IMG/VR virus record: IMGVR_UViG_3300020385_000041
Span: 1-30,224 of that record
DNA from: a virus
Direction: 5' to 3' (one strand)
Length of the DNA: 30,224 nucleotides
Part shown: positions 1-5,374 of the stretch, in pieces
Numbering within the stretch: position 1 is the first letter of the stretch
Layout of the letters: the number at the start of each line of letters is the position of its first letter
Position numbers and translations under genes: made by a program
Notes under the pieces: generated by a model
The model's input: only the letters and a program-made list of their open reading frames with translations
What the model was told of the DNA's origin: nothing
The model's database searches: none

Positions 1-95
1 TCAGGATAAAGCGATAGCCCAGCGTATCGGAACGGGGCCGCCGCGCCGGTCTTTTTCAATTTGGGGTTTGATCCCCGCGTATCTAATAGTTTCAA
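1..95 (-). CDS. Conserved phage protein of unknown function, N-terminal 31 residues (partial)
   Basis: An open frame begins at a TTG at 93-95 and runs off the left edge without a stop. The start is chosen because the shared leader (box, hairpin, CTTTGGGAG) lies directly upstream and places GGGAG about 6 nt before this TTG. The same leader precedes the two neighbouring real genes. The visible protein begins MKLLDTRGSNPKL and continues with AAPFRYAGLSLYP. From memory this N-terminus matches a family of phage proteins of unknown function that carry several conserved cysteines further on, but those cysteines would lie outside the window. It is the last cassette of the left array. Family recognition rests on recall of the N-terminal motif only. 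Confidence 0.6.
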   Translation of the reverse strand, partial: MKLLDTRGSNPKLKKTGAAAPFRYAGLSLYP

Positions 96-148
96 AGCAC
101 TCTCCCAAAGTGTCACCGCCAATCGCGGCCCGATAAGGGTATCGCATA
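96..148 (-). promoter_or_regulatory. Shared leader, copy C (TATGCGATA box, hairpin, CTTTGGGAG)
   Basis: On the minus strand the order is TATGCGATA (140-148), 10 nt, a short stem GCCGC/GCGGT (115-129, with one G-U pair), 8 nt to GGGAG, and then the TTG start of the partial gene. The order matches copies A and B. TGCGATA resembles an extended -10 element. If it is one, the RNA would begin just before the hairpin. Confidence 0.6.
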
Positions 149-156
149 CGCGAGAC

Positions 157-181
157 AAAAAAAAGCCCGCTCGGGGCGGGC
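157..181 (-). terminator. Intrinsic terminator after the 118-aa gene
   Basis: On the minus strand GCCCGC pairs with GCGGGC around a 5-nt loop and is followed by eight T. The half-sequence GGGGCGGGCTATC recurs 20 bp away (173-185 and 193-205), so part of the terminator looks duplicated. Confidence 0.85.
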
Positions 182-199
182 TATCGGATCGGGGGCGGG

Positions 200-556
200 C
201 TATCCCGCTTCAACGGTTTCCAATGGAGCGCCATATTCGAGGTCCCGCACCGCTCTCGCCGCCCTTTGTTTCTCACCAATAATTTGCAGTTTTAAACACC
301 GAACGCAATTTATAATAAACCGGTCTAAATCGTCTGGCTCCCAACCGCCGCCCGCAATTAACTCCGCAATTTTGTCCGCGTTTAAATCGGGCTCGCATTG
401 TTCGCGAATGTAACGATCCAGCGCGGGCCATTCGGCGTGCAACTCTTCAGGGTCAATATCGTTTGCGTCCAGCACCGCGCCAATTTCATAAGAGGAAAGC
501 GAAATTTCATTCGGCTCAATATCATAATCGCGAAGGTCTAAATTTAGTGTGGCCAT
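200..556 (-). CDS. Acidic phage protein, unknown function (118 aa)
   Basis: I do not recognise a family. The start is the ATG at 554-556, placed by the strong GGGAG of leader copy A. A longer upstream reading frame would run through the terminator and leader and is rejected. The protein is acidic and probably helical. The N-terminal half has many D/E residues (LNLDLRDYDIEPNE) and the middle reads ELHAEWPALDRYIREQCEPD, while the C-terminal third is more basic (GEKQRAARAVRDLEYG). There is no signal peptide or membrane segment. It sits as a single-gene unit with its own leader upstream and an intrinsic terminator downstream. Confidence 0.75.
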   Translation of the reverse strand: MATLNLDLRDYDIEPNEISLSSYEIGAVLDANDIDPEELHAEWPALDRYIREQCEPDLNADKIAELIAGGGWEPDDLDRFIINCVRCLKLQIIGEKQRAARAVRDLEYGAPLETVEAG

Positions 557-609
557 AAAACTTTCTCCCAAAGTTAGCCGCGACATTGCGGCAATCGGAC
601 TATCGCATA
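557..609 (-). promoter_or_regulatory. Shared leader, copy A (TATGCGATA box, hairpin, CTTTGGGAG)
   Basis: On the minus strand the order is TATGCGATA (601-609), 8 nt, stem GCCGC (588-592 on the plus strand), loop AATGTC, stem GCGGC (577-581), 7 nt, GGGAG, 8 nt, ATG. The loop sequence, spacing and SD region match copy B, while the stem carries a compensated base-pair change. Box-to-hairpin spacing suggests that the hairpin lies at the 5' end of the mRNA. Confidence 0.7.
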
Positions 610-619
610 TCCCGCAGAC

Positions 620-645
620 AAAAAAAAGCCCCGCCGAAGCGGGGC
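620..645 (-). terminator. Intrinsic terminator with UUCG tetraloop after the DUF932 gene
   Basis: On the minus strand GCCCCGC and GCGGGGC form a 7-bp stem closed by a C(UUCG)G tetraloop, followed by eight T. It lies 20 bp after the DUF932 stop. The box of leader copy A begins only about 10 bp past the T-run. Confidence 0.9.
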
Positions 646-664
646 ACACTTTGGGAAGTGTAGG

Positions 665-1801
665 TTATGCGGCCATCGCCACGCGTTGCCAATCGGATCG
701 GGGCAGATCCAACACGCGCCCGCCCAGCTTCTGCCAATCGTCAACACTATCCGCATCCGCCTGATGCGCTACCGCCGTCACAGCGTTTACCATAGTGGCG
801 CGGGTTACTGGCTGACCGGCGTAACCTGCCTGCCCGATAGTGGCGAGCAAGCCGTCCATTAAGCTGGCGGTGTCCTTTTTGGTCAGCGCCAACACTTTAC
901 CCATAGCCTCGACGGCAGACTGTGGCGAGCCCTCGACTTTGTCATCATGCGCGGTTTTCATTTTTTCCAGCACTTCATCGAATGATTCACGGCTGGCATA
1001 GGCGGCAGTGACATCCCGCATTTGAAGCGCCAGCGCGTGATTGTCCGCATCCTTCGCTTCATCAGTCAGCAAGCCCCACGTATCGGCATCGCCACGCGCC
1101 CCGGTAATATGAGACTTTCGGGTCCGCTTCTCAGTCTGCATACCGTTCAGGCAGGCCAGCGTCCAAAACATTTGGTAAACGTTGACGCTACCGCAGCCGA
1201 CTTCACTGTTGCTCATACCAATGCCCAGCGCCATGATGTCGCCAACTGCCGCGCCCTCGCCAGTGATCACCGCCGACTTGAGCCGCAGGTATAGGCGCTT
1301 GTCGGTCACCGTCCCGTTAACCACTTGCCACTGGGCATCGCTTTCCAGCAGTTCGGGCAGTGCGGACTGCAACAGGTGAACGTTATCGAACGTTTTAAAT
1401 TTGTCGCTGACAAATGCGCGGGCAGTGCTGGCGTCGGGGGCAGAGTGCTGGAACGAACGGATCATCCGCACCGCCGGTTCTTTCTGCCAGATAGCATTGA
1501 TCAGTCCATCGAATTCAGTGGAGTAATCCTGTTGAAGGCGGCGCGCAGTACGGACATCGATCCCGGCCCGCTGGCTGATTTGGTCAAACGCCACATCATT
1601 GGCGGTCAGGATCTGAGTCGGTGCCCCGCCGGATTGCTCCATGATGATCTGGCTGACCTTGCTACCGTCACCCCAGTCACAGGTCAGGAGTTGAAGTTGG
1701 TTAGTGGGTGCCAGAAAGTCCTGCGATCTAGCGGCTTGGTCCTGCACCTGTTGAAGCAGGCGGGTCAGGGTGTTATCTGAATTTTCAATCGTATGTTGCA
1801 T
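665..1801 (-). CDS. DUF932 phage/plasmid-like protein (378 aa)
   Basis: The sequence matches the DUF932 family (phage/plasmid-like protein), which is common in phages and conjugative plasmids and has no settled biochemical function. The signature is in the middle, where GIGMSNSEVGCGSVNVYQMF is followed by TLACLNGM. The N-terminal part (about residues 1-100) is Gln-rich and helical, and a helical C-terminal region with Ala/Asp-rich stretches follows. The start is the ATG at 1799-1801, set by the GGGAG of leader copy B. The longer frame upstream (45 extra codons) crosses the leader and is unlikely. The gene is monocistronic, with its own leader and a UUCG terminator. In other phages DUF932 genes are often expressed early, near replication or recombination functions. 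A role in DNA metabolism is only an inference. Confidence 0.85.
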   Translation of the reverse strand: MQHTIENSDNTLTRLLQQVQDQAARSQDFLAPTNQLQLLTCDWGDGSKVSQIIMEQSGGAPTQILTANDVAFDQISQRAGIDVRTARRLQQDYSTEFDGLINAIWQKEPAVRMIRSFQHSAPDASTARAFVSDKFKTFDNVHLLQSALPELLESDAQWQVVNGTVTDKRLYLRLKSAVITGEGAAVGDIMALGIGMSNSEVGCGSVNVYQMFWTLACLNGMQTEKRTRKSHITGARGDADTWGLLTDEAKDADNHALALQMRDVTAAYASRESFDEVLEKMKTAHDDKVEGSPQSAVEAMGKVLALTKKDTASLMDGLLATIGQAGYAGQPVTRATMVNAVTAVAHQADADSVDDWQKLGGRVLDLPRSDWQRVAMAA

Positions 1802-1854
1802 GGTTACTTCTCCCAAAGCACGCGGCGACATTGCCGCAACCGAACTATCGCATA
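1802..1854 (-). promoter_or_regulatory. Shared leader, copy B (TATGCGATA box, hairpin, CTTTGGGAG)
   Basis: On the minus strand the order is TATGCGATA (1846-1854), 8 nt, stem GCGGC, loop AATGTC, stem GCCGC (1822-1837), 7 nt, GGGAG, 7 nt, ATG. Compared with copy A, the central pair of the stem is changed from C-G to G-C on both sides while the loop is identical. That is what selection on an RNA stem would produce. Confidence 0.7.
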
Positions 1855-1898
1855 CCGGGGCCCACGCCGCAATGCTCTTTTTAAAATTTCTCCGGGCA

Positions 1899-1922
1899 TA
1901 AAAAACCCCGCCGAAGCGGGGT
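1899..1922 (-). terminator. Intrinsic terminator with UUCG tetraloop after the 135-aa gene
   Basis: On the minus strand ACCCCGC and GCGGGGT form a stem closed by the same C(UUCG)G loop as at 620-645, followed by a run of T. It lies about 10 bp after the stop at 1933. The core stem is almost identical to the one after the DUF932 gene, so the two may be copies of one element. Confidence 0.85.
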
Positions 1923-1932
1923 TGGTTTGGAT

Positions 1933-2340
1933 TCACTTGAGGGGTTTTAGTACCCCGTTATCGAACAGCGCCCTGATCTGAATTTCAGCCAGTTTTTTGC
2001 TGGCCTCCGCGCCGGTCATCTCAGGATCAAGAGGCTCGGCACTTATCCCACCCGATATGTCGCAGATCCGGTAGCTTTTCCAGACCTCGCAATCTAACCG
2101 GTAGATTAGGCACTCGGTTGGCTTTTCATCAGAGAACTCAATCTCTTCCCGCCAATCCTGCTCGCCGTATTTTTTCCAGCTATCCCACCGTTCCTGTAAC
2201 TCCTCTTGATCAAACACCCAATCAAAATGACTCAGACGGGTTTGCTCTCTCAAGTGAGCGTTGCTTAGTGCCTCGGTTAAAGACTCTGCCACACCCCAAC
2301 AGTGATTAGCCGCGATTACAACGTAAAGTGAATTTTCCAT
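1933..2340 (-). CDS. Phage protein of unknown function (135 aa)
   Basis: I do not recognise a family. The start is the ATG at 2338-2340, 7 nt after the GGGAG of a leader whose 15-base SD region recurs exactly at 7744-7758. The longer upstream frame (32 codons) runs into the long 5' leader and is rejected. The protein begins MENSLYVVIAANHCWGVAES. A Trp-rich, acidic middle follows (DWVFDQEELQERWDSWKKYG), then a short strand-rich region with three Cys and a helical C-terminus (GAEASKKLAEIQIRALFDNG). There is no membrane segment. It is a single-gene unit with its own leader, promoter-like sequence and terminator. Confidence 0.75.
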   Translation of the reverse strand: MENSLYVVIAANHCWGVAESLTEALSNAHLREQTRLSHFDWVFDQEELQERWDSWKKYGEQDWREEIEFSDEKPTECLIYRLDCEVWKSYRICDISGGISAEPLDPEMTGAEASKKLAEIQIRALFDNGVLKPLK

Positions 2341-2497
2341 TGCTTTTCTCCCAAAGTGAAAATGAATGTTTTTGAGAAGGTGCCATCCGATAGCGGACTC
2401 GCGTCTCGGTGCTAGGCCAGCGTTGTTAAAGAACATCGAAGTCGCTTGGACTTGATGAACACATTATCGCATATCGATTTTTGTCAACTCGACAAAA
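2341..2497 (-). promoter_or_regulatory. Promoter, candidate operator and long leader of the 135-aa gene (leader copy D)
   Basis: On the minus strand a TTGACA -35-like hexamer lies inside a perfect 7-bp inverted repeat, TTTTGTC-N5-GACAAAA (2479-2497). The box TATGCGATAATG follows (TATGCGATA at 2465-2473). GATAAT preceded by TGC reads as an extended -10. TAATGT, 15 bp from TTGACA, is the alternative. About 105 nt of leader then precede CACTTTGGGAG (SD at 2348-2352). The GC hairpin of copies A-C is replaced by an AT-only stem (AAAA/TTTT) at the same place. An inverted repeat over the -35 suggests repressor control. Confidence 0.55.
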
Positions 2498-2590
2498 CCT
2501 CCGAAATCTCGGCTCGGCCCCAGCAACCATGCGGCTTGGCGGCCCGATAAAAAAAAGCTTGACACTATAAACGTAGATTCAAACGCCCAT

Positions 2591-2614
2591 AAAAAAGCCG
2601 CCCCGGAGGGCGGC
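2591..2614 (-). terminator. Intrinsic terminator after the 101-aa gene
   Basis: On the minus strand GCCGCCC and GGGCGGC form a 7-bp stem with loop TCCG, followed by six T. It ends the operon that starts with the terminase-like gene. Between here and the inverted repeat at 2497 (about 95 bp) I see no gene. Confidence 0.85.
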
Positions 2615-2633
2615 TCGGCGTAGGCTCGCGAAC

Positions 2634-2939
2634 CTACGGGTCACGGGCAAGTAGGGACACCATACGGTCCCCATCGCCAGTGATGGGAGCAGGCCGCCCG
2701 ACGTAATCATCGTACAGCCAAACGAAATGACCTCGCGGATCAAGGCCCTTCTCACAACACGCGTCCACCCAACCCTGCGGCAACGCATGGTCATACGTCT
2801 GCCCAGCATATCTAGCCTCTGCGGCTTCACCTCTTGTTTGCATTTGCTCTCCCCTCTTTTCAAAAAAACCGTGGTAAGGATCGGGCACCGGATATCGAAA
2901 ATAAGGTTGTTGCTGTTCTTCCAAATCCGGCGTCCGCAT
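2634..2939 (-). CDS. Small phage protein, unknown function (101 aa)
   Basis: I do not recognise the family. The frame has three possible starts. A TTG at 2972 overlaps the upstream gene. An ATG at 2939 lies 7 nt after the upstream stop and begins MRTPDLEEQQQPYF. An ATG at 2843 has the best SD (GGGGAG, 5-6 nt away) and begins MQTRGEAAEARYAGQTYDHA. I give 2939 because the frame stays open and protein-like between the two ATGs, but a 69-aa product from 2843 is equally defensible. The C-terminal half (PQGWVDACCEKGLDPRGHFV, then WLYDDYVGRPAPI) looks like a compact domain. It is the last gene before an intrinsic terminator. Confidence 0.6.
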   Translation of the reverse strand: MRTPDLEEQQQPYFRYPVPDPYHGFFEKRGEQMQTRGEAAEARYAGQTYDHALPQGWVDACCEKGLDPRGHFVWLYDDYVGRPAPITGDGDRMVSLLARDP

Positions 2940-2946
2940 CCGTTTT

Positions 2947-3198
2947 TCAAGCCATCCGATTAGAAAAAACAACTAATTCTCCAGACACTGGCGCACCGTC
3001 GGCATAGGTTTCAATATTGTTCAAAATTTCGCACATCTCCGCGACATCCCAAATGGTTTTAGAATTAATCCACGGCACCCCGTCAAGATTGTTGTCCCAC
3101 TCATTACGTGCAAATTCTCGGGCCGATCCGCTGTCCGGGAACCACCGGCACTTCTCTCCACTCTCCACGGTCCATACTGCTAATCTTAGTTCGCTCAT
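2947..3198 (-). CDS. Small phage protein, unknown function (83 aa)
   Basis: It starts at an ATG with a GGAG Shine-Dalgarno 8 nt upstream. The protein begins MSELRLAVWTVESGEKCRWF and contains SAREFARNEWDNNLDG and INSKTIWDVAEMCEILNNIE. It is a small soluble alpha/beta-looking protein with no recognised motif and no membrane segment. A 53-bp gap with two palindromes separates it from the upstream nuclease gene, so it may have its own control. The next gene starts 7 nt after its stop. Confidence 0.65.
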   Translation of the reverse strand: MSELRLAVWTVESGEKCRWFPDSGSAREFARNEWDNNLDGVPWINSKTIWDVAEMCEILNNIETYADGAPVSGELVVFSNRMA

Positions 3199-3218
3199 GT
3201 TTCGTTCTCCGTTGGTCA

Positions 3219-3245
3219 GGGCATATGCCCATCACCATAGTATGG
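3219..3245. promoter_or_regulatory. Pair of palindromes in the gap between the VRR-NUC and 83-aa genes
   Basis: A perfect 12-bp palindrome, GGGCATATGCCC (3219-3230), is followed by CCATA-G-TATGG (3235-3245). Both lie in a 53-bp intergenic gap, just upstream of the SD of the 83-aa gene. They could be operator half-sites or RNA hairpins. No T-run follows, so a terminator is unlikely. Confidence 0.4.
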
Positions 3246-3251
3246 GATAAC

Positions 3252-3683
3252 TCACATAGTGGCAATAGCGTGGAGAACACTTCTGTAAGAGACAGGGTGA
3301 CTGAAATGTTTAGTGGGAGTGGCGCTCAACCCGTCCATTTTTAAATCCACAGCACGGTCGCCGTGATACAAAAAAATCTCACTGCCCGTAGCAGTACAAA
3401 GCTTTACCGCAATCCAGCAGCTTCCTCGCGCGTGTTTGGTAGCGAAGGCCACTTGATGCGGAGAGATATCCACCGACATATTCTGCGTGGTCTTTAACTC
3501 CACCATATGCCACTTGCCCTTACCGTCCATAATCAAAACATCCGGCACACCCAACGTGGCTCTAGATTCTAACCGCGTGGCAGTCCAATCCGGGCAGTTG
3601 GCTTGAATGGCTTTTTTTAACGCCTGCCAAAAACCGGCTTCACGCTGTTTCTTGGGCTTCGCCTTCGTTTCCAGTATGTCCAT
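3252..3683 (-). CDS. VRR-NUC-type PD-(D/E)XK nuclease (143 aa)
   Basis: This is a predicted stand-alone virus-type replication-repair nuclease. The catalytic core is visible: LGVPDVLIMDG supplies the D of the PD motif, WHMVELKTT supplies the E-x-K, and a following HQVAFA supplies the conserved Q. The N-terminus is basic (KAKPKKQREAGFWQALKKAI). The size fits the short phage members of the family. Such enzymes cut branched or nicked DNA and may act in recombination, packaging or host DNA degradation; which one applies here is unknown. The start is the ATG at 3681-3683, with GGAGG 9 nt upstream. It overlaps the terminase-like gene by 44 nt, so the two are probably co-translated. Confidence 0.85.
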   Translation of the reverse strand: MDILETKAKPKKQREAGFWQALKKAIQANCPDWTATRLESRATLGVPDVLIMDGKGKWHMVELKTTQNMSVDISPHQVAFATKHARGSCWIAVKLCTATGSEIFLYHGDRAVDLKMDGLSATPTKHFSHPVSYRSVLHAIATM

Positions 3684-4287
3684 CAAGCATATCCTCCGCC
3701 AACCGCTCACGGGCCTTCGCCCGATTACCACCTTCCTCGGCCCCCGCGTCATGAGTTAAAGGAGCGTAGGTTTGTTTAAGTTCATCTAGGGCTTTCATGA
3801 CCTCTTCTTTGCTCATCTGCTCTATGGTTCCGTGCCGGATCTCCGTCTTATTGACGTAGATGTCCCCCTGTGCCTGCCCACGGCGATATTCCGCCTGCAC
3901 TGCGGCACTGTATGCCCCCTGCTCTAAAGCGGCGTCACGGATGATCTGGAGGTCCCTCAGATGCCTTTGGTATTCCACGCCATACTTTTCATCTAGTTCT
4001 TGGCGATATTCTCGGATAGCTCGGCAAACGTGCGGGCTAATACGGGGGTTGGTTAGTTCAGACGCCCGGACATGAGCAGACCGTTCCGGATACCCGGCGT
4101 TGATAGCCGCCTCCCGCATGGTTATCTGGCCGTCCTTTGAAACCAGTTCCCTTACAAAAAGTTCTTGCTTACGCGTTAAGCGTTTCTGGGCTAACGGTGG
4201 TCGGGTTCTTTTCTGGCGCTTTGCTTCAGGGAGTGCCGCCGCCTTGGTGTCCAGTACTTTGGCGTACCGGCTTTTTTGCTTTGCCAT
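3640..4287 (-). CDS. terS: Terminase small subunit-like protein (215 aa)
   Basis: It resembles phage small terminase subunits, which bind the packaging site and recruit the large subunit. After a basic N-terminus (about 1-35, with KRQKRTRPPLAQKR), a helix-turn-helix region reads LTRKQELFVRELV, then MREAAINAGYPERSAHVRAS, and ends with NPRI (about residues 37-85). This is the usual arrangement of LTxKQ, AAINAGY and NP in the Terminase_2 type. Long helices for oligomerisation follow (REYRQELDEKYGVEYQRHLR), then an acidic C-terminus. It is the first gene after the 398-bp non-coding block. The large terminase is not next to it; a nuclease gene overlaps its end instead. It could also be a related HTH protein, but TerS is the best reading. 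Confidence 0.75.
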   Translation of the reverse strand: MAKQKSRYAKVLDTKAAALPEAKRQKRTRPPLAQKRLTRKQELFVRELVSKDGQITMREAAINAGYPERSAHVRASELTNPRISPHVCRAIREYRQELDEKYGVEYQRHLRDLQIIRDAALEQGAYSAAVQAEYRRGQAQGDIYVNKTEIRHGTIEQMSKEEVMKALDELKQTYAPLTHDAGAEEGGNRAKARERLAEDMLDGHTGNEGEAQETA

Positions 4288-4446
4288 CAGAGGGCCTTGT
4301 ATATGAGTAAGTCAGGATAACCTTACCTTATTTTTGCCCCCTATATATATATTCTAGAGAATTAAAAATAATTTTTTTTCAAAACCGGAAAACCTCTAAG
4401 TGGATAGCTTGATTAACAAGCTTGGAACAAAGTGGTGTATACCCGT

Positions 4447-4520
4447 GTAACTGACTGTAACCACAAAAACCCAACGTTTATGCGGTCTGTAGGCCAAGGT
4501 TACGCGGTTACGCCGGTTAC
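4447..4520. repeat. GGTTAC iterons: two inverted and three direct copies
   Basis: GTAAC occurs at 4447-4451 and GTAACC at 4457-4462 (10 bp apart). In the opposite orientation GGTTAC occurs at 4498-4503, 4506-4511 and 4515-4520 (8 and 9 bp apart). The direct group is followed at once by an almost pure A/T stretch. Confidence 0.65.
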
Positions 4521-4591
4521 GGCTATTTTTAATTTATTTTTTTATTTTTTTATTTCTCTGAGAAACACTATATAGATAGGGGAATTAAGCA

Positions 4592-4608
4592 CCGTGGTCC
4601 GTGGTCCG
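4592..4608 (+). repeat. CCGTGGT heptamer repeat
   Basis: CCGTGGT occurs twice in tandem plus a partial third copy. The same 7-base-period unit, CCGTGNN, recurs inside several genes: 6727-6742, 6899-6917, 7089-7101 (opposite strand), 9113-9129, 12411-12425 and 13803-13822. Confidence 0.6.
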
Positions 4609-4685
4609 AGAAACTACCGTCGTGAGACAGCAGACAAGCTCGTTGCGTGACGCGCAACAAAGCACGGACCCCGGATCATGTTCGA

Positions 4686-4880
4686 TTACTCCTCTGTCGC
4701 GCCCTTAATCTTTAACCACGTGACGCTTTGTTGTTTGACGAGGCCTTGTATGTCCTCGGGGAGGCTGTCGAGGTCGAGGATGCGGTAGCCAGCGGAGTTA
4801 TAGCAATCCACGCGGCCATCGTCCCTGAGAACCAAAGTGCTCTTCGTGATTTCCACCCTGCCTTTGTTTAGGTCGCTCAT
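4686..4880 (-). CDS. Small phage protein, unknown function (64 aa)
   Basis: The start is the ATG at 4878-4880 with a near-perfect GGAGGG Shine-Dalgarno, 17 nt after the stop of the upstream 56-aa gene. The protein begins MSDLNKGRVEITKSTLVL, continues with RDDGRVDCYNSAGYRILDLD, and ends in a short amphipathic stretch. It looks like a small beta-rich domain with a helical tail. I do not recognise the family. It is the last gene before the 398-bp non-coding block. Confidence 0.65.
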   Translation of the reverse strand: MSDLNKGRVEITKSTLVLRDDGRVDCYNSAGYRILDLDSLPEDIQGLVKQQSVTWLKIKGATEE

Positions 4881-4898
4881 GCGCCCTCCGTTAAGTGT

Positions 4899-5069
4899 TT
4901 ACATGTAAAAGTAGACGTAGGCCGTGAGGACGGAGACGACGAAGAGGGCGATGAAGTGTTCAGCGAGTTCCACTTTGATGGGTTTCTCCTTGCGGTTTTG
5001 GTGGCACTGTTCGCACAGTGCGTTGGTGATGGGTATTCCACAGCGGTTGCAGACGTAGCAGTGTCTCAT
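4899..5069 (-). CDS. Small zinc-ribbon membrane protein (56 aa)
   Basis: A 57-codon frame opens with ATG 2 nt after the stop of the gene at 5072. The N-terminus has two CxxC pairs: CYVC and CNRC form one cluster at residues 4-10, and CEQC at 19-22 forms the second. A Lys-rich link follows, then a hydrophobic helix (about residues 38-56, FIALFVVSVLTAYVYFY). The predicted topology is a cytoplasmic zinc knuckle with a C-terminal membrane anchor. The start has no strong SD of its own, which fits translational coupling. I do not recognise a named family. The Cys spacing and the anchor argue that it is real rather than a chance frame. Confidence 0.65.
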   Translation of the reverse strand: MRHCYVCNRCGIPITNALCEQCHQNRKEKPIKVELAEHFIALFVVSVLTAYVYFYM

Positions 5070-5071
5070 TT

Positions 5072-5332
5072 TTAGTGCAGCTTTTGTTTGTTGTAGTTGG
5101 CTTTGGTTGTGATGAGGTAGTCAGTGTATACAATGAATCCTATGTGGCACAAGGATAAGATGAATTCGTGTTCATCTTCGGCCATTAGCGTTTCGATAAA
5201 GTGCTTGGAATTTTCGTCGCCCCGGAGCATTTGTAGTTCCATTGCTTGAATAACGTATTCTCGGAAATCTTCGTTATCTTCCAACAACTTAGCTACGAAA
5301 CTTCGTTCTTCTGCGTCGATTGGTAATCCCAT
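5072..5332 (-). CDS. Phage protein of unknown function (86 aa, start uncertain)
   Basis: The C-terminal 86 residues (MGLPIDAEERSFVAKLLEDN onward) look like an acidic helical protein with a hydrophobic patch near the end (FILSLCHIGFIVYTDYLI). The start is uncertain. The frame is open back to a GTG at 5416, which would give 114 aa. That would put a large inverted repeat (5375-5415) into the coding region and leave only 13 bp to the divergent gene. I prefer the ATG at 5330-5332, which has GGGAG 10 nt upstream; the ATG at 5341 is the third option. The next small gene starts 2 nt after its stop. Family not recognised. Confidence 0.55.
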   Translation of the reverse strand: MGLPIDAEERSFVAKLLEDNEDFREYVIQAMELQMLRGDENSKHFIETLMAEDEHEFILSLCHIGFIVYTDYLITTKANYNKQKLH

Positions 5333-5374
5333 GCGGACCATTCTCCCAGAACGTTGTTCATTTTTGTAGTAGGC

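Larger units (their letters stand above)
4288..4685. other. 398-bp non-coding block, candidate replication origin and promoter region
   Basis: No gene fits here on either strand. The block holds five GTTAC-type repeats in two orientations, an AT-rich stretch (4524-4556), a TATATATATA tract (about 4342-4353), an inverted repeat ATTCT-AG-AGAAT and a perfect hairpin AGCTTG-N5-CAAGCT (4406-4422). It also holds a GTTGCG-N5-CGCAAC hairpin (4642-4658) and a heptamer repeat (4592-4608). Iterons beside an AT-rich segment are typical of replication origins. The A/T-rich part next to 4287 probably also carries the promoter of the terminase operon. Confidence 0.5.

Noticed and set aside
665-1936. Longer N-terminus for the DUF932 protein (start at 1936), and likewise longer frames from 649, 2436 and 6933
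   Set aside because: The extra codons run through terminators, shared leaders or a neighbouring gene, while a good SD or an ATGA overlap marks the shorter start.
4642-4658. GTTGCG-N5-CGCAAC hairpin as a terminator of the 64-aa operon
   Set aside because: No T-run follows on either strand, so it is listed only as part of the non-coding block.
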